In this document: in pieces, positions 1 through 9,974 of the stretch
How positions within the stretch are numbered: the first letter of the stretch is position 1
Layout of the letters: each line of letters opens with the position of its first letter
Assembly: GCA_000697335.1 (NCBI GenBank)
Contig: JNEM01014405.1
Coordinates: forward strand, 1-20,911
DNA from: Conidiobolus incongruus B7586
Taxonomy: Eukaryota > Entomophthoromycota > Entomophthoromycetes > Entomophthorales > Conidiobolaceae
Direction of reading: 5' to 3'
Length of the DNA: 20,911 nucleotides
The notes under the pieces: generated by a model
What the model was told of the DNA's origin: nothing
The model's database searches: none
Seen by the model: only the letters and a program-made list of their open reading frames with translations
Program-made: the position numbers and the translations under genes

Positions 1-811
1 TTTTTTATTTAAAAATTAAATTAATTTTAATTTTATATATTCTCTAATTATTATATAAAATAATATATATCTTTAATTTATAATAAGAATATTATATAAA
101 ATTAATTTATTTAATTAATATAGAGATTATTATTAATTAATTTAATATTAAAAGTTAAATAAAACCCATGTAATTATTATATTATATAATAGCAATTAAT
201 ATTTATATATATAAATTATATATATATAGAAGGGATTATATCAATATAATATTATATTAATTTTAATTTTAAACTGAGAAAATTATATAAATATTTAATA
301 TTTATTAACTATAATGATTTGATCTCATAATTTTTATATTTAATTATATTCTAATTTTTGATTGACTATAGTTACTTTAGTTTTTATTTTTAATTTTTAT
401 TAAATCAAAAGGTATTTATTTAATTTATTATTAATTCAATAATGTTTATTTTTTGATATAAATAAAATTATTATATAGTTAATATTTTTAAAAAACATAA
501 TATATAAATTTTGATATATCTTTGTATTATATTAATAATCCAAAAAATAAGAATAAAAATCAATTTTTTAGATTTTAGTAAATTTTAAACAATACTTGTT
601 TTGGCTTTAAAATGATAAATCTAATAATAAATCATAGTTTTAGATAAAAAATTATTTTTATAGGTTGTTTATAAATCTTAAATAATATCAACAGGCTTAT
701 AATATATTTTAATAATATTAATATATAAATCTTTTGATGATTATTTTCTAGTTAAAACATGATTAAATTTAATTTTAAATTATTAAATAAAAATACTTAA
801 AAAAACAATTT

Positions 812-850
<39 letters not shown>

Positions 851-1587
851 CAAAAATATTAATTCTTTAATAAATTTTGTACATAATTTATTTCTTTAAA
901 ATTAACATTATATTTGAAAAATTTAAAGTTAAAAACTTTGCTTTTTTACTTTCCAAACTAGTAATGTGTAATTTCATCTAACTAAATATATTAGAAATAA
1001 TAGTATATTAAAGCAAATTTTGCAATTCAATAACAATTATCCAATTTTATCAAAAGTAATAGTTTTTAAAAATATTATTAAATAAAAAGTATGTTCTTTT
1101 TATAATCATTCAATAGAAAATTTTTATAAGATGGATTAAAATATAAATAAATTATTAAATTATTAAATTATCAGCTCAATTAAAATTTAGTATGATATTT
1201 TATCATAACTAATTCATTAGATCAAATCAGTTTCAAAATCATAACAACCGAGTTTCTCACTATATGTTTTCTCTGTTCCCAATTTGTTGCAATGATGAGA
1301 GTTTGAATAAAAATTGAATTGAACAAAGTAAATTTAAAAAATAAATTGACGATTTTGGTATAATAATAGAACAGAAAAAATTATGAGGGGGAATAATACT
1401 GAAGTATATAATAGAAATAAGAAATAAACTGTAAGACCTAATACTGTTTATTACAATATTAAGATAATAAATCATTGGTTTTAACGATTTATTCATTCCA
1501 CCAATTAATCTTGAAAAAATCAATTTTCAAAGCATTTTAATATCAATGAATAAACTCTAATTATTGAAAATGAGTTATTATATTATA
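1..1587. other. A/T-rich intergenic DNA without a recognisable gene
   Basis: The stretch is almost entirely A and T, with homopolymer runs, short TA repeats and frequent stops in all six frames. The longest open stretch (minus strand, 1260-1523) is hydrophobic and A/T-driven, and matches no family I know. From about 1300 the composition is slightly less extreme, and the tail next to 1588 carries a partial copy of part of the F-box-like remnant described separately. I see no tRNA, rRNA or promoter element that I can support. Confidence 0.6.
815..847. repeat. AT dinucleotide microsatellite
   Basis: An uninterrupted (AT)n run of 33 bp, about 16 units. It is the longest simple repeat in the window and lies in gene-free DNA. 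Length polymorphism between strains would be expected. Confidence 0.95.
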
Positions 1588-1777
1588 TTAAAAATAGATC
1601 AACTCTTGAAATATCATTCTATTTATATATCTCTCACAACCATTGTCAAGCCAAATTTCTACAAGTTGGTAATATTTTGAAAGCATTTTTATATCAATAC
1701 AAGTCAAATCTCTAAAATGATTAATCCAAAATAAATATCGGAAAATTTTTACTAATTTCATGTGGTAAATTAACAAC
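1588..1777 (-). pseudogene. Decayed F-box-like exon
   Basis: Read on the minus strand, a good splice acceptor (T-run followed by GCAG, CAG at 1780-1778) is followed from 1777 by codons for VVNLPHEI. The sequence then continues in the next frame as VKIFRYL, an insert, FRDLTCIDIKML and SKYYQLVEIWLDNG. Together this follows the F-box pattern LPxEIxxxIFxYL...DLxxI...SKxxYQLVE, with one net frame change just after the glutamate-isoleucine pair; loss of two bases would explain the spacing. F-box proteins bring substrates to SCF ubiquitin ligases through SKP1, and many A/T-rich fungi carry large, fast-turnover F-box families. No intact downstream domain follows; the frame stops at 1588-1590. A partial second copy of the IDIKML region lies at about 1520-1560, so the locus has also duplicated internally. 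The F-box reading rests on pattern by eye and could be wrong. Confidence 0.4.
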
Positions 1778-2887
1778 CTGCAAAAAAATTAATTAAAAGC
1801 TAGTGTAAAAGAGATAAAAATTTGATTATGAATTTTAGATATTTTTAAATTTTTTTTTGAAATTAAAATTGAAATTTGGATATAATTAATATTTCAAAGA
1901 TTGAAATATTCTATATATATATATATATATTACCAAGTCATCAAATATTCTATCAATAACTAATTATATAAAATCTTTTATTTGCAGGACTGTTGATTAT
2001 TTCAAAGTTGAATTAATTTTTTGAGGTTAATTTGAATCCATGGTAATTATTTGATAGTTACTAGGTTAAGAAATAGCGATAAATCTGGGTTCTTAACACT
2101 ATGTCATTTGACCTATAACAGGTTGAATTAAGTCCTTTTATTATAAAATATTGAAATGAATTTGATGTTATTTCGATATTACACAATATTCCTACTATAT
2201 TATAACCAATACTTTCTAAAATTAATAAAAATTTAGTTAATTTGATTCGAAATTTCAAATAATTTATTATCAACTAAAAAAGAAATTTACCGATATCTTA
2301 TCAAATTTCCATATTAACAAAATTTTTTGGACTAATTAATCCATGCTTTGGTTAAATTATTCGGAAAAAAATTAAAATTCTGAAGTGGATTTTAAAAATC
2401 AGGGTTTAGGTCAGTTATGCAAATTCGGATTATCTTTCACTTTGTTAGTTAATAATGTCAAATTTTGAATACTTTGTTTGTTTAATGAATTATATAATGT
2501 GGTATTAGTTTTTAATCATATTGGATATTAAGAACATTATGTTATAATAGTAAAAAGATCAGCTTATATTTAACAAATATTATATCACATTAGTTAATCA
2601 AGTAATTACTATCATTTCCTTATCAAAACCAAACAATCCGGTACAATATCTCCCAATATATAGTCAATTTTTGGGCATTTTCAATACAAATCAGCATGTT
2701 AAAATTTTAACATTTAATTAAATGATGATGAATTATCCCACTTTCTATACCCAATATATTCACTATTTAACCCTAATCGATCTTAAGATTAAAATCTCAT
2801 CACTCTCCCCTATTTACTAAACTACTCCTTAAAATTAAAATATAATTTAAATAATAGAGTGATTATCTAAAATAAATTGTTAAAAAA
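1778..2887. other. Intergenic DNA upstream of the desaturase gene
   Basis: About 1.1 kb of A/T-rich DNA. A minus-strand open stretch at 2061-2273 has 70 codons and no family signature, so I do not call it a gene. An AT microsatellite lies at 1912-1930. From about 2740 to 2830 the plus strand becomes C/T-rich, with blocks such as CACTCTCCCC, which is common just upstream of fungal start codons and may be the core promoter or 5' leader of the desaturase gene. No TATA box can be singled out in such A/T-rich DNA. Confidence 0.5.
1912..1930. repeat. Short AT dinucleotide repeat
   Basis: A 19-bp uninterrupted TA run in intergenic DNA, within the span that would be intronic to the decayed F-box-like locus. 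Confidence 0.9.
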
Positions 2888-4108
2888 ATGCCACCTTTGA
2901 CAGAGAATCAGATTAAACAAAATGATGCTCAGTTTGCTTTTAATGATTTAAACGATTATATCTTTACCGATGAAGGTAGAAGAGAGTATGAGAAGAACTA
3001 TGTTCCTCCCAATTTTACAGTCAAAGAACTTAGAGATTGTATTCCCGCCCATTTGTTTAAGAAATCCTTATGGAAGTCCACTTACTATACTGTGTTTGAT
3101 TTGGTCGTTTGTTCAATTTTATTCGCTTCTGCACTTCAGATCCGTAACTTGCCAACAGTGCTCCAGTGGGTGTCATGGCCTACCTACTGGTTTTTCCAAG
3201 GTGTTTTCATGACTGGTTTATGGGTCATTGCCCACGAGTGTGGTCATCAAGCTTTCTGTGATTCTAAGACTATTAATAATACTGTTGGTTTTATTCTTCA
3301 TAGTTGTTTATTGGTGCCTTACCACCCCTGGAGAATCAGTCATGCTAAACATCATGCTTCCACCGGCCACATTCACGAAGATCAAGTGTTTGTCCCCTTC
3401 AAACAGACTCCCGAGAATCCCAAAGTCAAAGCTTATAGCGCTTGGGAAGAAGCATGGGATACTGCCCCCATTCGTCCCTTCTGGAATGTATTTGTAATGT
3501 TGTTCATGGGATGGCCAGCATATTTGGCCTTCAATGCCAGTGGTCAAAAATACTCTAGATTCACTTCCCACTTCCACACCACTTCCCCCATCTTCAAGCC
3601 TGAGCAAGCTCGCCAAGTGATCGCTTCTGACCTTGGACTTGTCGCCGTCATCAGTGCTTTGGGCTACTTCACCTACACCTACGGCTTCCAATCAGTCATG
3701 GCCTACTACGGTATTCCTTACCTTTTTGTCAACTGCTGGCTCGTCCTCATTACCTTCTTGCAACACACTGACGTCTATATTCCCCACTACAATCCCGAAA
3801 CCTGGAACTTTGTCCGTGGAGCTTTAACTACCGTCGATCGTGACTTTGGCCCATTCTTCAACTGGGCACTCCACCACATCAATGACTCTCACGTCGCTCA
3901 CCATCTCTTCTCGCAAATGCCACACTATCACGCCCTCGAAGCCACCAAGTACCTCAAGGAGAAGTTAGGCCCCTACTACCTCAAAGATTCCACCAACTTC
4001 TTGTACTCCCTCTACAGATCTGCCAAAGAATGTCAATTTGTCGATGCTACACAAAATGTGATGTTTTATAGGAGGATCAATTGGAACGAATTGAAGAAGG
4101 TTGACTAA
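2888..4108 (+). CDS. Membrane fatty-acid desaturase, delta-12 (oleate) type
   Basis: A single open frame of 406 residues, normal for fungal delta-12 desaturases. These diiron enzymes of the endoplasmic reticulum put a second double bond into oleoyl chains on phospholipids, giving linoleate, with electrons from cytochrome b5. All three histidine boxes are present: HECGH (116-120), HAKHH within the segment WRISHAKHH (152-156) and HVAHH (335-339). Hydrophobic segments lie at about 68-85, 98-115, 198-216, 245-262 and 272-290, consistent with a four-pass enzyme. The N-terminal block NFTVKELRDCIPAHLF and the C-terminal segment HLFSQMPHYHALEATKYLKEKLG are family hallmarks. The ATG in the context AAAAAAATGCC is the first in frame and gives the usual N-terminus. 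There is no KDEL-like tail. It has no introns, unlike the other three genes, and codon choice shifts from A/T-ending at the 5' end to strongly C-ending after about codon 150. Family membership is certain; delta-12 versus omega-3 regiospecificity is inferred from overall resemblance to Mortierella and Mucor delta-12 enzymes. Confidence 0.95.
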   Translation: MPPLTENQIKQNDAQFAFNDLNDYIFTDEGRREYEKNYVPPNFTVKELRDCIPAHLFKKSLWKSTYYTVFDLVVCSILFASALQIRNLPTVLQWVSWPTYWFFQGVFMTGLWVIAHECGHQAFCDSKTINNTVGFILHSCLLVPYHPWRISHAKHHASTGHIHEDQVFVPFKQTPENPKVKAYSAWEEAWDTAPIRPFWNVFVMLFMGWPAYLAFNASGQKYSRFTSHFHTTSPIFKPEQARQVIASDLGLVAVISALGYFTYTYGFQSVMAYYGIPYLFVNCWLVLITFLQHTDVYIPHYNPETWNFVRGALTTVDRDFGPFFNWALHHINDSHVAHHLFSQMPHYHALEATKYLKEKLGPYYLKDSTNFLYSLYRSAKECQFVDATQNVMFYRRINWNELKKVD

Positions 4109-4889
4109 AAGTTTCATTTAACATCAAATTATTAACCTTTATTATTATTATTTTTATTTTTTTTTGATATAAATTATTATAATTTTAATATATTATAAAT
4201 TTTTTTTGACAGATATTAGGATCTTTGTATATTTTTTGAGTTATTGATTAACTTTGATTGAATATTGATGATTATGATTAGTATTATATATTGGTATTTA
4301 TTGAGTCTTTGAATGACTTATTTTGTTGAAATGTTTATTAAACAACTAATATGTTAATATTTGATTTATCTATTCTAGGTAAATACTTGGTTTTTTTATC
4401 TAATCAAAAAATATTGATTGTATCCAATTATAAATTCATATTTTATTGAATATATATAGTGTGAATTAAATGAATTTCACATTCATACTATCTTGAGTTT
4501 AAAAATTGTAGTTTAGACAATATTCTTTGAATAATTAATAATATATTTTCTAGAATATGATTTGTTCAATTTTTCTATAAATTGAAACTAGATTGATATT
4601 TGAATTCTGATTATAGACTAAATTAAATAATATTAATTAATTAAAATCTAGAATAATTAATTGAAAATATGATGTTTCAAATATTTTATTTATATTTTTT
4701 TTAATTAAATTCGTATGATACAACTTCTATTCCAAAAATTTTCAAAAATATTGATTATTTTGAATTGATATTATAACTGAATAAAAAAAAGATTGTGAAA
4801 TTAAGTAAATCAACTTTAATTATACCTACTATCATTATCTTCACAATCATTAACCTAATACTGTGTTACTATATATTAATTTTAACAAA
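4109..4889. other. 3' flank of the desaturase gene and A/T-rich spacer
   Basis: Directly after the stop codon comes a T-rich tract (about 4136-4160) that probably belongs to the 3' untranslated region. The rest is A/T-rich DNA with stops in all frames. No AATAAA can be singled out near the stop, and no gene is seen. Confidence 0.5.
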
Positions 4890-5245
4890 GATTACCAATC
4901 CTTAAAAAAATTTTTCCAAAGTTGATAACCCTCGTCCAAATCTTGCATGAAGCCCAGAGACCCCAAGAGGATAAGCACCAACATCAATCCTCGAAAACAA
5001 GCTTAATTGACTGTTATATAGCAAAGGAGTATGTTTCTAGCAGCATCAGCATCTCATAATTCATCTTTACATGATAACGATGACATTTGAAAACCTTGAT
5101 CTAACTTATATTACAAATATCCATAATTAACATACGTTTTGCTTGTGTGATGTTTATCATAATTACCGTTCACCAAAGGTATTCTTTTGTTTTGGCCAAT
5201 AAGATTTGCTTAAATCTGTAATGAGACCACCCTAACATCATTTTT
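4890..5245. other. G+C-raised island of unknown nature, possibly a minus-strand gene remnant or RNA gene
   Basis: This patch is clearly richer in G and C than its surroundings (for example around 4930-5060) but has no long open frame. On the minus strand three short coding-like patches follow one another. The first, from an ATG near 5238 to a stop at 5170, begins MLGWSHYRFKQILLAKTKEYLW. The second, about 5100-5015, contains FKCHRYHVKMNYEMLMLL. The third, 5002-4892, has a hydrophobic stretch LMLVLILLGSLGF followed by an acidic and aromatic tail ending in FFKDW. I could not link them with convincing splice sites in a common frame, and I recognise no protein. Inverted pairs such as GAGGAT...ATCCTC (about 4967-4992) and AGATTT-gctt-AAATCT (5202-5217) leave a structured non-coding RNA open. 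No snRNA, SRP RNA or RNase P hallmark was found. Confidence 0.25.
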
Positions 5246-7811
5246 ATATCTTTGCTCTTAATGTGTTTGTTGGATCCTTTTATTATCCTTTGAGTCTTAA
5301 ATTCAGGAAGCAAAACAATTTAATATTATTTAACAATCAACTTGGTGAGTTTTTTGTATATTTCATCTACAAGATTTTTATTCTTATTCTTAATTTTTTT
5401 TAATTATTTCTATTATATTATAAAGTGTTCTATTGATTTTTTTTAGAGATTGTTTGCTATATAGTTTTTATTAAAAATATTAAAAATATAATAAACTCTC
5501 TTTATATTATTTATTTAATATAAAAACTAAAAAAATTATATATATATATATTTAAACCATGATTAAAAGCTAGAATTTTTTAAATCGTTTTTTATTTACT
5601 TAGTTATCCCCTATTTTTAATTGGCATTAAAATACAAAGAAATCTACGAAGCTTTGTCTTTTGAAGGAAATAATGATAAGTAAGCTTCTTTAACAATAGC
5701 TTAGTTATTAATATCAGCTTGTTATTAAAATAAGGTAAAATTACTTGTTTTAATAATTCAATTATATAATAACTAATTCAAATTCACTTTTTTAAAATTT
5801 ATATAAGTTTGAATTTTTTGGTAAAATTTAATATTATATAATTTTAAAAAAATATTTATTGCTTCATTTTATATATTATTAGCAATTTCAAATATTTTTT
5901 GACTTACATTTTTAAAATAAATTGTATTTAAACAATTGATTCTGTTTATTTTTCAGTGTATATCATTCTTATTAACCTCAGTATGATATTCAATATGAAT
6001 TTAGCTCATTTTTAAAATTATATATTAATATTTACTTTTGTTTGAGAAGGAAAAATATCGTTTTTAGTCTTTTTTGCAAGATCGTAGTTTATTTAGGTTG
6101 TTATATTATAGTATATTATGAATGTTGTATTTTGTTTTTTATGAGCTTTGCCAAGTATAAATTATTATTTTTTGTTATAAAATATTAATACTCTATAAGG
6201 AAGTTATAAGTTCCCTTGATGATTCATCCTCCTAGATTTTTCTATTAACAATTATATTTTGTAATTTTTTTCAAACAACAGAATGATGTTAAAGCTATAA
6301 TCATAAAGCTTGTTCTTTAACTGCTAATAATTTTAAGAACAATTAATTTATACTTATTAAAATAAGACTTGGAAATTATAATAATTGTAATTTAGTCCTG
6401 ATTTAATATCCCAAATGATTTGATATTTAGAGACATTTTTTGAGGTATTAGATTTATTATTTAAGATTTTAATTTAGGTATATGGAAAAAACACTTGTGA
6501 ATCATCTTTTTTGTGGCTGGATGTTATTATCTCATTGATTAAAATTTTTTTTAATATCAGAGACTAAATAAAAACTGATTCCACTTGGAGTTTGTATGGT
6601 TTTTAACTTTCCAGCCCCATCGTAGTATCTAAGCCTGCTTAACAAGATTTCAATTTCTTGTATTTTAAATAAAAAGAAATAGTTGGAATCATTGATACTT
6701 GACTTAGGATAACAATAATGTGCTTAATGATGTATTGTTGGAAACTAAATACTATTATAAAAGTATAAAAATATCTCTAGTGCAAATAATAGTTTATTTA
6801 AGTCTTGATTAAACATTAATAGGTGTGCCCAGCAGTAGAAATTCCCGGAAAAGTCTCAATTTAATCAAACTATTACTATTTTGATCATTCAGATTATTGT
6901 TTTTTGGAATTTATATGTGGAATTTGGTCTTCAAAGAAGTATGAAGTCCTTGAAAATAGTAGATCGTGCGTTAATCTTTAGTTGGGATATGTTGATTCAA
7001 AGGAGAGTGAAGATTAATTAATTATAAACTAATGTAAATTGAAAAAATTAAGAATAATAATTATATTCACTGCCCGAAATTCATGTCAAGAGGTTGATAG
7101 AATAAGTGAATGTATTGAGTGGGCAAGATCAATAAGAAATTCAATTCAGAATAAAGAATTGTTATTAGCTTACTTAACTAAGAGTGAATATGTTTTATTA
7201 ATTGTGCTTTGAAATAATTATAAATATATCAATTTAATTTTAGAATTTATATTTTACTGATGCTTTTACACAGTGTGAGTATCATCAATCTTGATTATAA
7301 TCTAAATTTTAAATTTTTCATCAACTAAGTAATCACAAAACTAAGAAATTAAATTTTGTCAAAACAATTAAAATTCATGCTGCAAATTTATTGATTTAAT
7401 TTATATCAATATCAAGTTGCATGATTTAATGAACTTAAATTTTGTATTGAACAAGGTATAACGTCATAACAAATAGCCATTAATTGATATTAGCTAGAAT
7501 TGATTAATCAGTCAATCGCCTATATGGTTGGATATTTGATTCAAATCTAACATTTCAACCAATTAACTCTCATAATTTTGTATTAAAATCTAAATTGACT
7601 TTAGGGAACCTTAATGAATTTGTAGTCAATTTTTAACAGAAATTGATAAACATTTTGACCTAGCCTTGACATCATGAACCGTGATCGACCAATTGAATGT
7701 AAAGATATTGATTAAAAAGCTGAGCTTAATCATCTTAAAATATTTAATAATTTCTGATTTGTAGTGTTTGACTACCTTTTATCTCTTTCTGAAGTGATTT
7801 AAGATTCAAAA
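5246..7811. other. Intergenic DNA without a supported gene
   Basis: About 2.6 kb of A/T-rich DNA. A GTGAGT donor-like site lies at 5345 after a moderately mixed stretch, and small islands of mixed composition occur around 6590-6650, 6815-6860 and 6930-7000, but none carries an open frame or a motif I can name. A possible tiny exon (ATG at 7678, followed by a GTAAAG donor) is an alternative but less likely 5' exon for the cyclin gene. Nothing else can be supported. Confidence 0.5.
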
Positions 7812-9974
7812 ATGACTCATTATAATTGTGTAAGTATTAATGAATCGATATATGTATTTTAAATATATATATTAATAAATAATATTAGCAAAATAATAAA
7901 TTTGGATTTGAAAACTGTATTAACCCCTCTATTCAAAGAAATAAACCAAGCCCTTTGGCAAAGTCCCGTAACTCAGCTTCACCTATTGTCAAGAGAAAAG
8001 AATCCAGCTCCTCACCACTTCCACGAAAAAAGTACGCTCTCCTTCAGAATGCCATAGGAAAAAGTTTCAATATTCGATTCAAAATACCATCAAATCCCAA
8101 AACTTCAACTAGAGTGACTCAATCTCGAGCACAAAACAAATATAAATTTAGATTCGCGCCTCCAAAGGCCTCCTCTAAACATAATCCATTCTCAAAAAAA
8201 TATTCCCCATATCCATACAAAAAGGATTCTAACCAGCATTATATGTTCTATTCCACACATATGATCACTGTTCAATCTACAACTGTAACCATTCTCATGC
8301 CAAACCGAACCAAAACTTTAACCAAAAAAACCTTTAAGCAGCATGTAAATTGATCTTATATCTATTTATATATAACTCATTAACCAATACTTTAGATTGA
8401 AATGGACTTTCAACTATATTCTTTGCCTATTCCAACGAATTTATCAACTACAACAGTTCCTGTTGCTGCTCCAAAACCAAAACAAGTCAGCTCTAAATCA
8501 AGGGTTCTACGTGTCAAATGCACCAAGTCCTTACTTTTAACTAAAGTAGGGAGAAATCGATTAAAAGCGAGACTATCCTTTAAACACAAGTGCCAAACTC
8601 AAAAATATAATGGACATGGTGTAAGAATTAACTATATATTTCTCATTGATTTTATACTAATTTATATTTTAGATTGAGCAATATACTAAGAAAATAAAAA
8701 TCCCTCAATTAACCAGATCAAACTCCAACTCGAGTATCAACAAAAGTGTTTTCACTCCTGAAAATGTACCAAACTGCATTATTGAACCTTGTGTACAGAA
8801 CAATATTTGTGCAGAGGTTGGAGTATCAGATTTCGTTCAAGAAAGTTATCCTCTAATTCAGAGTGAATTCCCGTATATACAGCAATCGATTCAAGAATCT
8901 ATTACTGACTTGATGTCAGTTGACGCTGATATTCCTAATTTCCAGAGCGATATGAGCCAAGAAATTCTGGGTAGAACGGATAATATTGTTAATTACAATC
9001 ATTCAATCTCACTACAACCATCACAAGAAGAGAATTACAGTCACGCTACGATTATGTTAAAAGAAGAGTATGACAATATTGAATCCGAGGCCCAGTATAG
9101 CACAGATACTGGTATTGCTACTAATGGCTCAACTTCTCCCCAGCCATCATTACATAATTATAACAGTGAAGTCTCCATGCTCGTTGAAGAGGATTTTACA
9201 AACACTGGAGCTGAAGCTACAGTCAATATCCAAAAGAACCTCAGCCAAGAAATTGAACAAAGCCACATTCAAGATCTACCCAGAGAATTCCTCATTGACT
9301 GGATAGTGTTTCACCATTTTAAACTATCTCTCAGTTTCTTTACCCTTTGTGCAACAGTTTGGTTGTTCGATTCCTGCTTAGCAAAACGCAACCACTTATT
9401 CAATGATAAAAAATTACTTTTAAAAGGTTGCCTGTACATCATGGCATGGCGTTATAATGATACACCACTCTCATATTTCAATATTGGATCCATAGACTCC
9501 CCTGGACATACTGAGCGCGATGTGCATGAGGTTGAAAAAGCAATTTTAGAACTTGTAGAAGACAATATTGAGTTTCCAGGTGTCGAAGATTTGATGAAAA
9601 CCATGAATCGAGGCAATTTAAATGATGCTGAACGATTGTACTTCGAATTTATCCTAGAATCACTCTTATATACCAGACGTTGGTATCGAATTCCAATGTC
9701 TATATTATCTGAAGCATGTTATTACATTGCGACTCGAATTAATAAACCAAGGGACCTAGTTAGTGTTTATATTAATCATGTCCTTATAATATACTAATTT
9801 TTACAATTTTAGTCTCGCATTTGCCAATCAGGAACACGTTTGGGTGATATTGTTGATTTCGCCATTGAAACTGTACTTGATTTGGGCACTGATACTGAAG
9901 TGTACCAGCAGTACAATAACGACGGGTTGGAATTTGCTGCTTGCAAGATCTATAACAAGTTGTTATTAATTAAA
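7812..9974 (+). CDS. Divergent A/B-type cyclin (five exons)
   Basis: Proposed exons 7812-7829, 7889-8344, 8396-8620, 8673-9758 and 9813-9974 give 648 residues; all four introns (51-59 bp) are phase 0. The C-terminal third holds two cyclin folds. The N-terminal box runs about 420-530, with LPREFLIDW at 435-443 in place of the usual MRAILVDW and a conserved glutamate at 521. The C-terminal fold runs about 532-645. Cyclins bind and switch on cyclin-dependent kinases; the overall fold resembles mitotic A/B cyclins. The lysine that normally contacts the kinase, in the motif AxKxEE, reads RYND (R at 493), so this member is divergent. The first 230 residues are basic and serine-rich with possible nuclear signals such as KKYALL preceded by LPR, and an RxxL (RNRL) that could be a destruction box. 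Residues 334-373 and 376-415 form an internal repeat. The start is uncertain: exon 1 codes only MTHYNC, chosen because its GTAAGT donor joins in frame to an acceptor at 7888. The 3' end could instead use a further 46-bp intron. Confidence 0.75.
8910..9245 (+). repeat. Internal 40-residue duplication in the cyclin N-terminal region
   Basis: Within exon 4, residues 334-373 and 376-415 align at an offset of 41-42. Shared positions include T-D, N-x-S, QPS (348-350 and 390-392), N-Y, ML followed by x-EE, and a final E-A. The DNA copies have diverged well beyond the protein, so the duplication is old. The neighbouring SQEI motif occurs both before copy one and after copy two. A role is unknown; the repeated serines and acidic pairs could be docking or phosphorylation segments. 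Confidence 0.6.

Noticed and set aside
1260-1523. 87-codon minus-strand open frame
   Set aside because: Composition is Ile/Phe/Ser/Tyr-rich as expected from A/T DNA and there is no motif.
2061-2273. 70-codon minus-strand open frame, with an acceptor-like T-run before it
   Set aside because: I could not join it to the F-box-like remnant or to any upstream exon in frame, and it has no recognisable domain.
3308-3691. 127-codon minus-strand open frame inside the desaturase gene
   Set aside because: It is antisense to the histidine-box region of a certain gene, and its openness follows from the C-rich codon bias of that gene. No motif of its own.
7536-7552. GATTCAAATC resembling a tRNA B-box, with an A-box-like TAGCTAGAATTG upstream
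   Set aside because: The flanking bases do not form a T-arm stem and no acceptor or anticodon stems can be folded around it.
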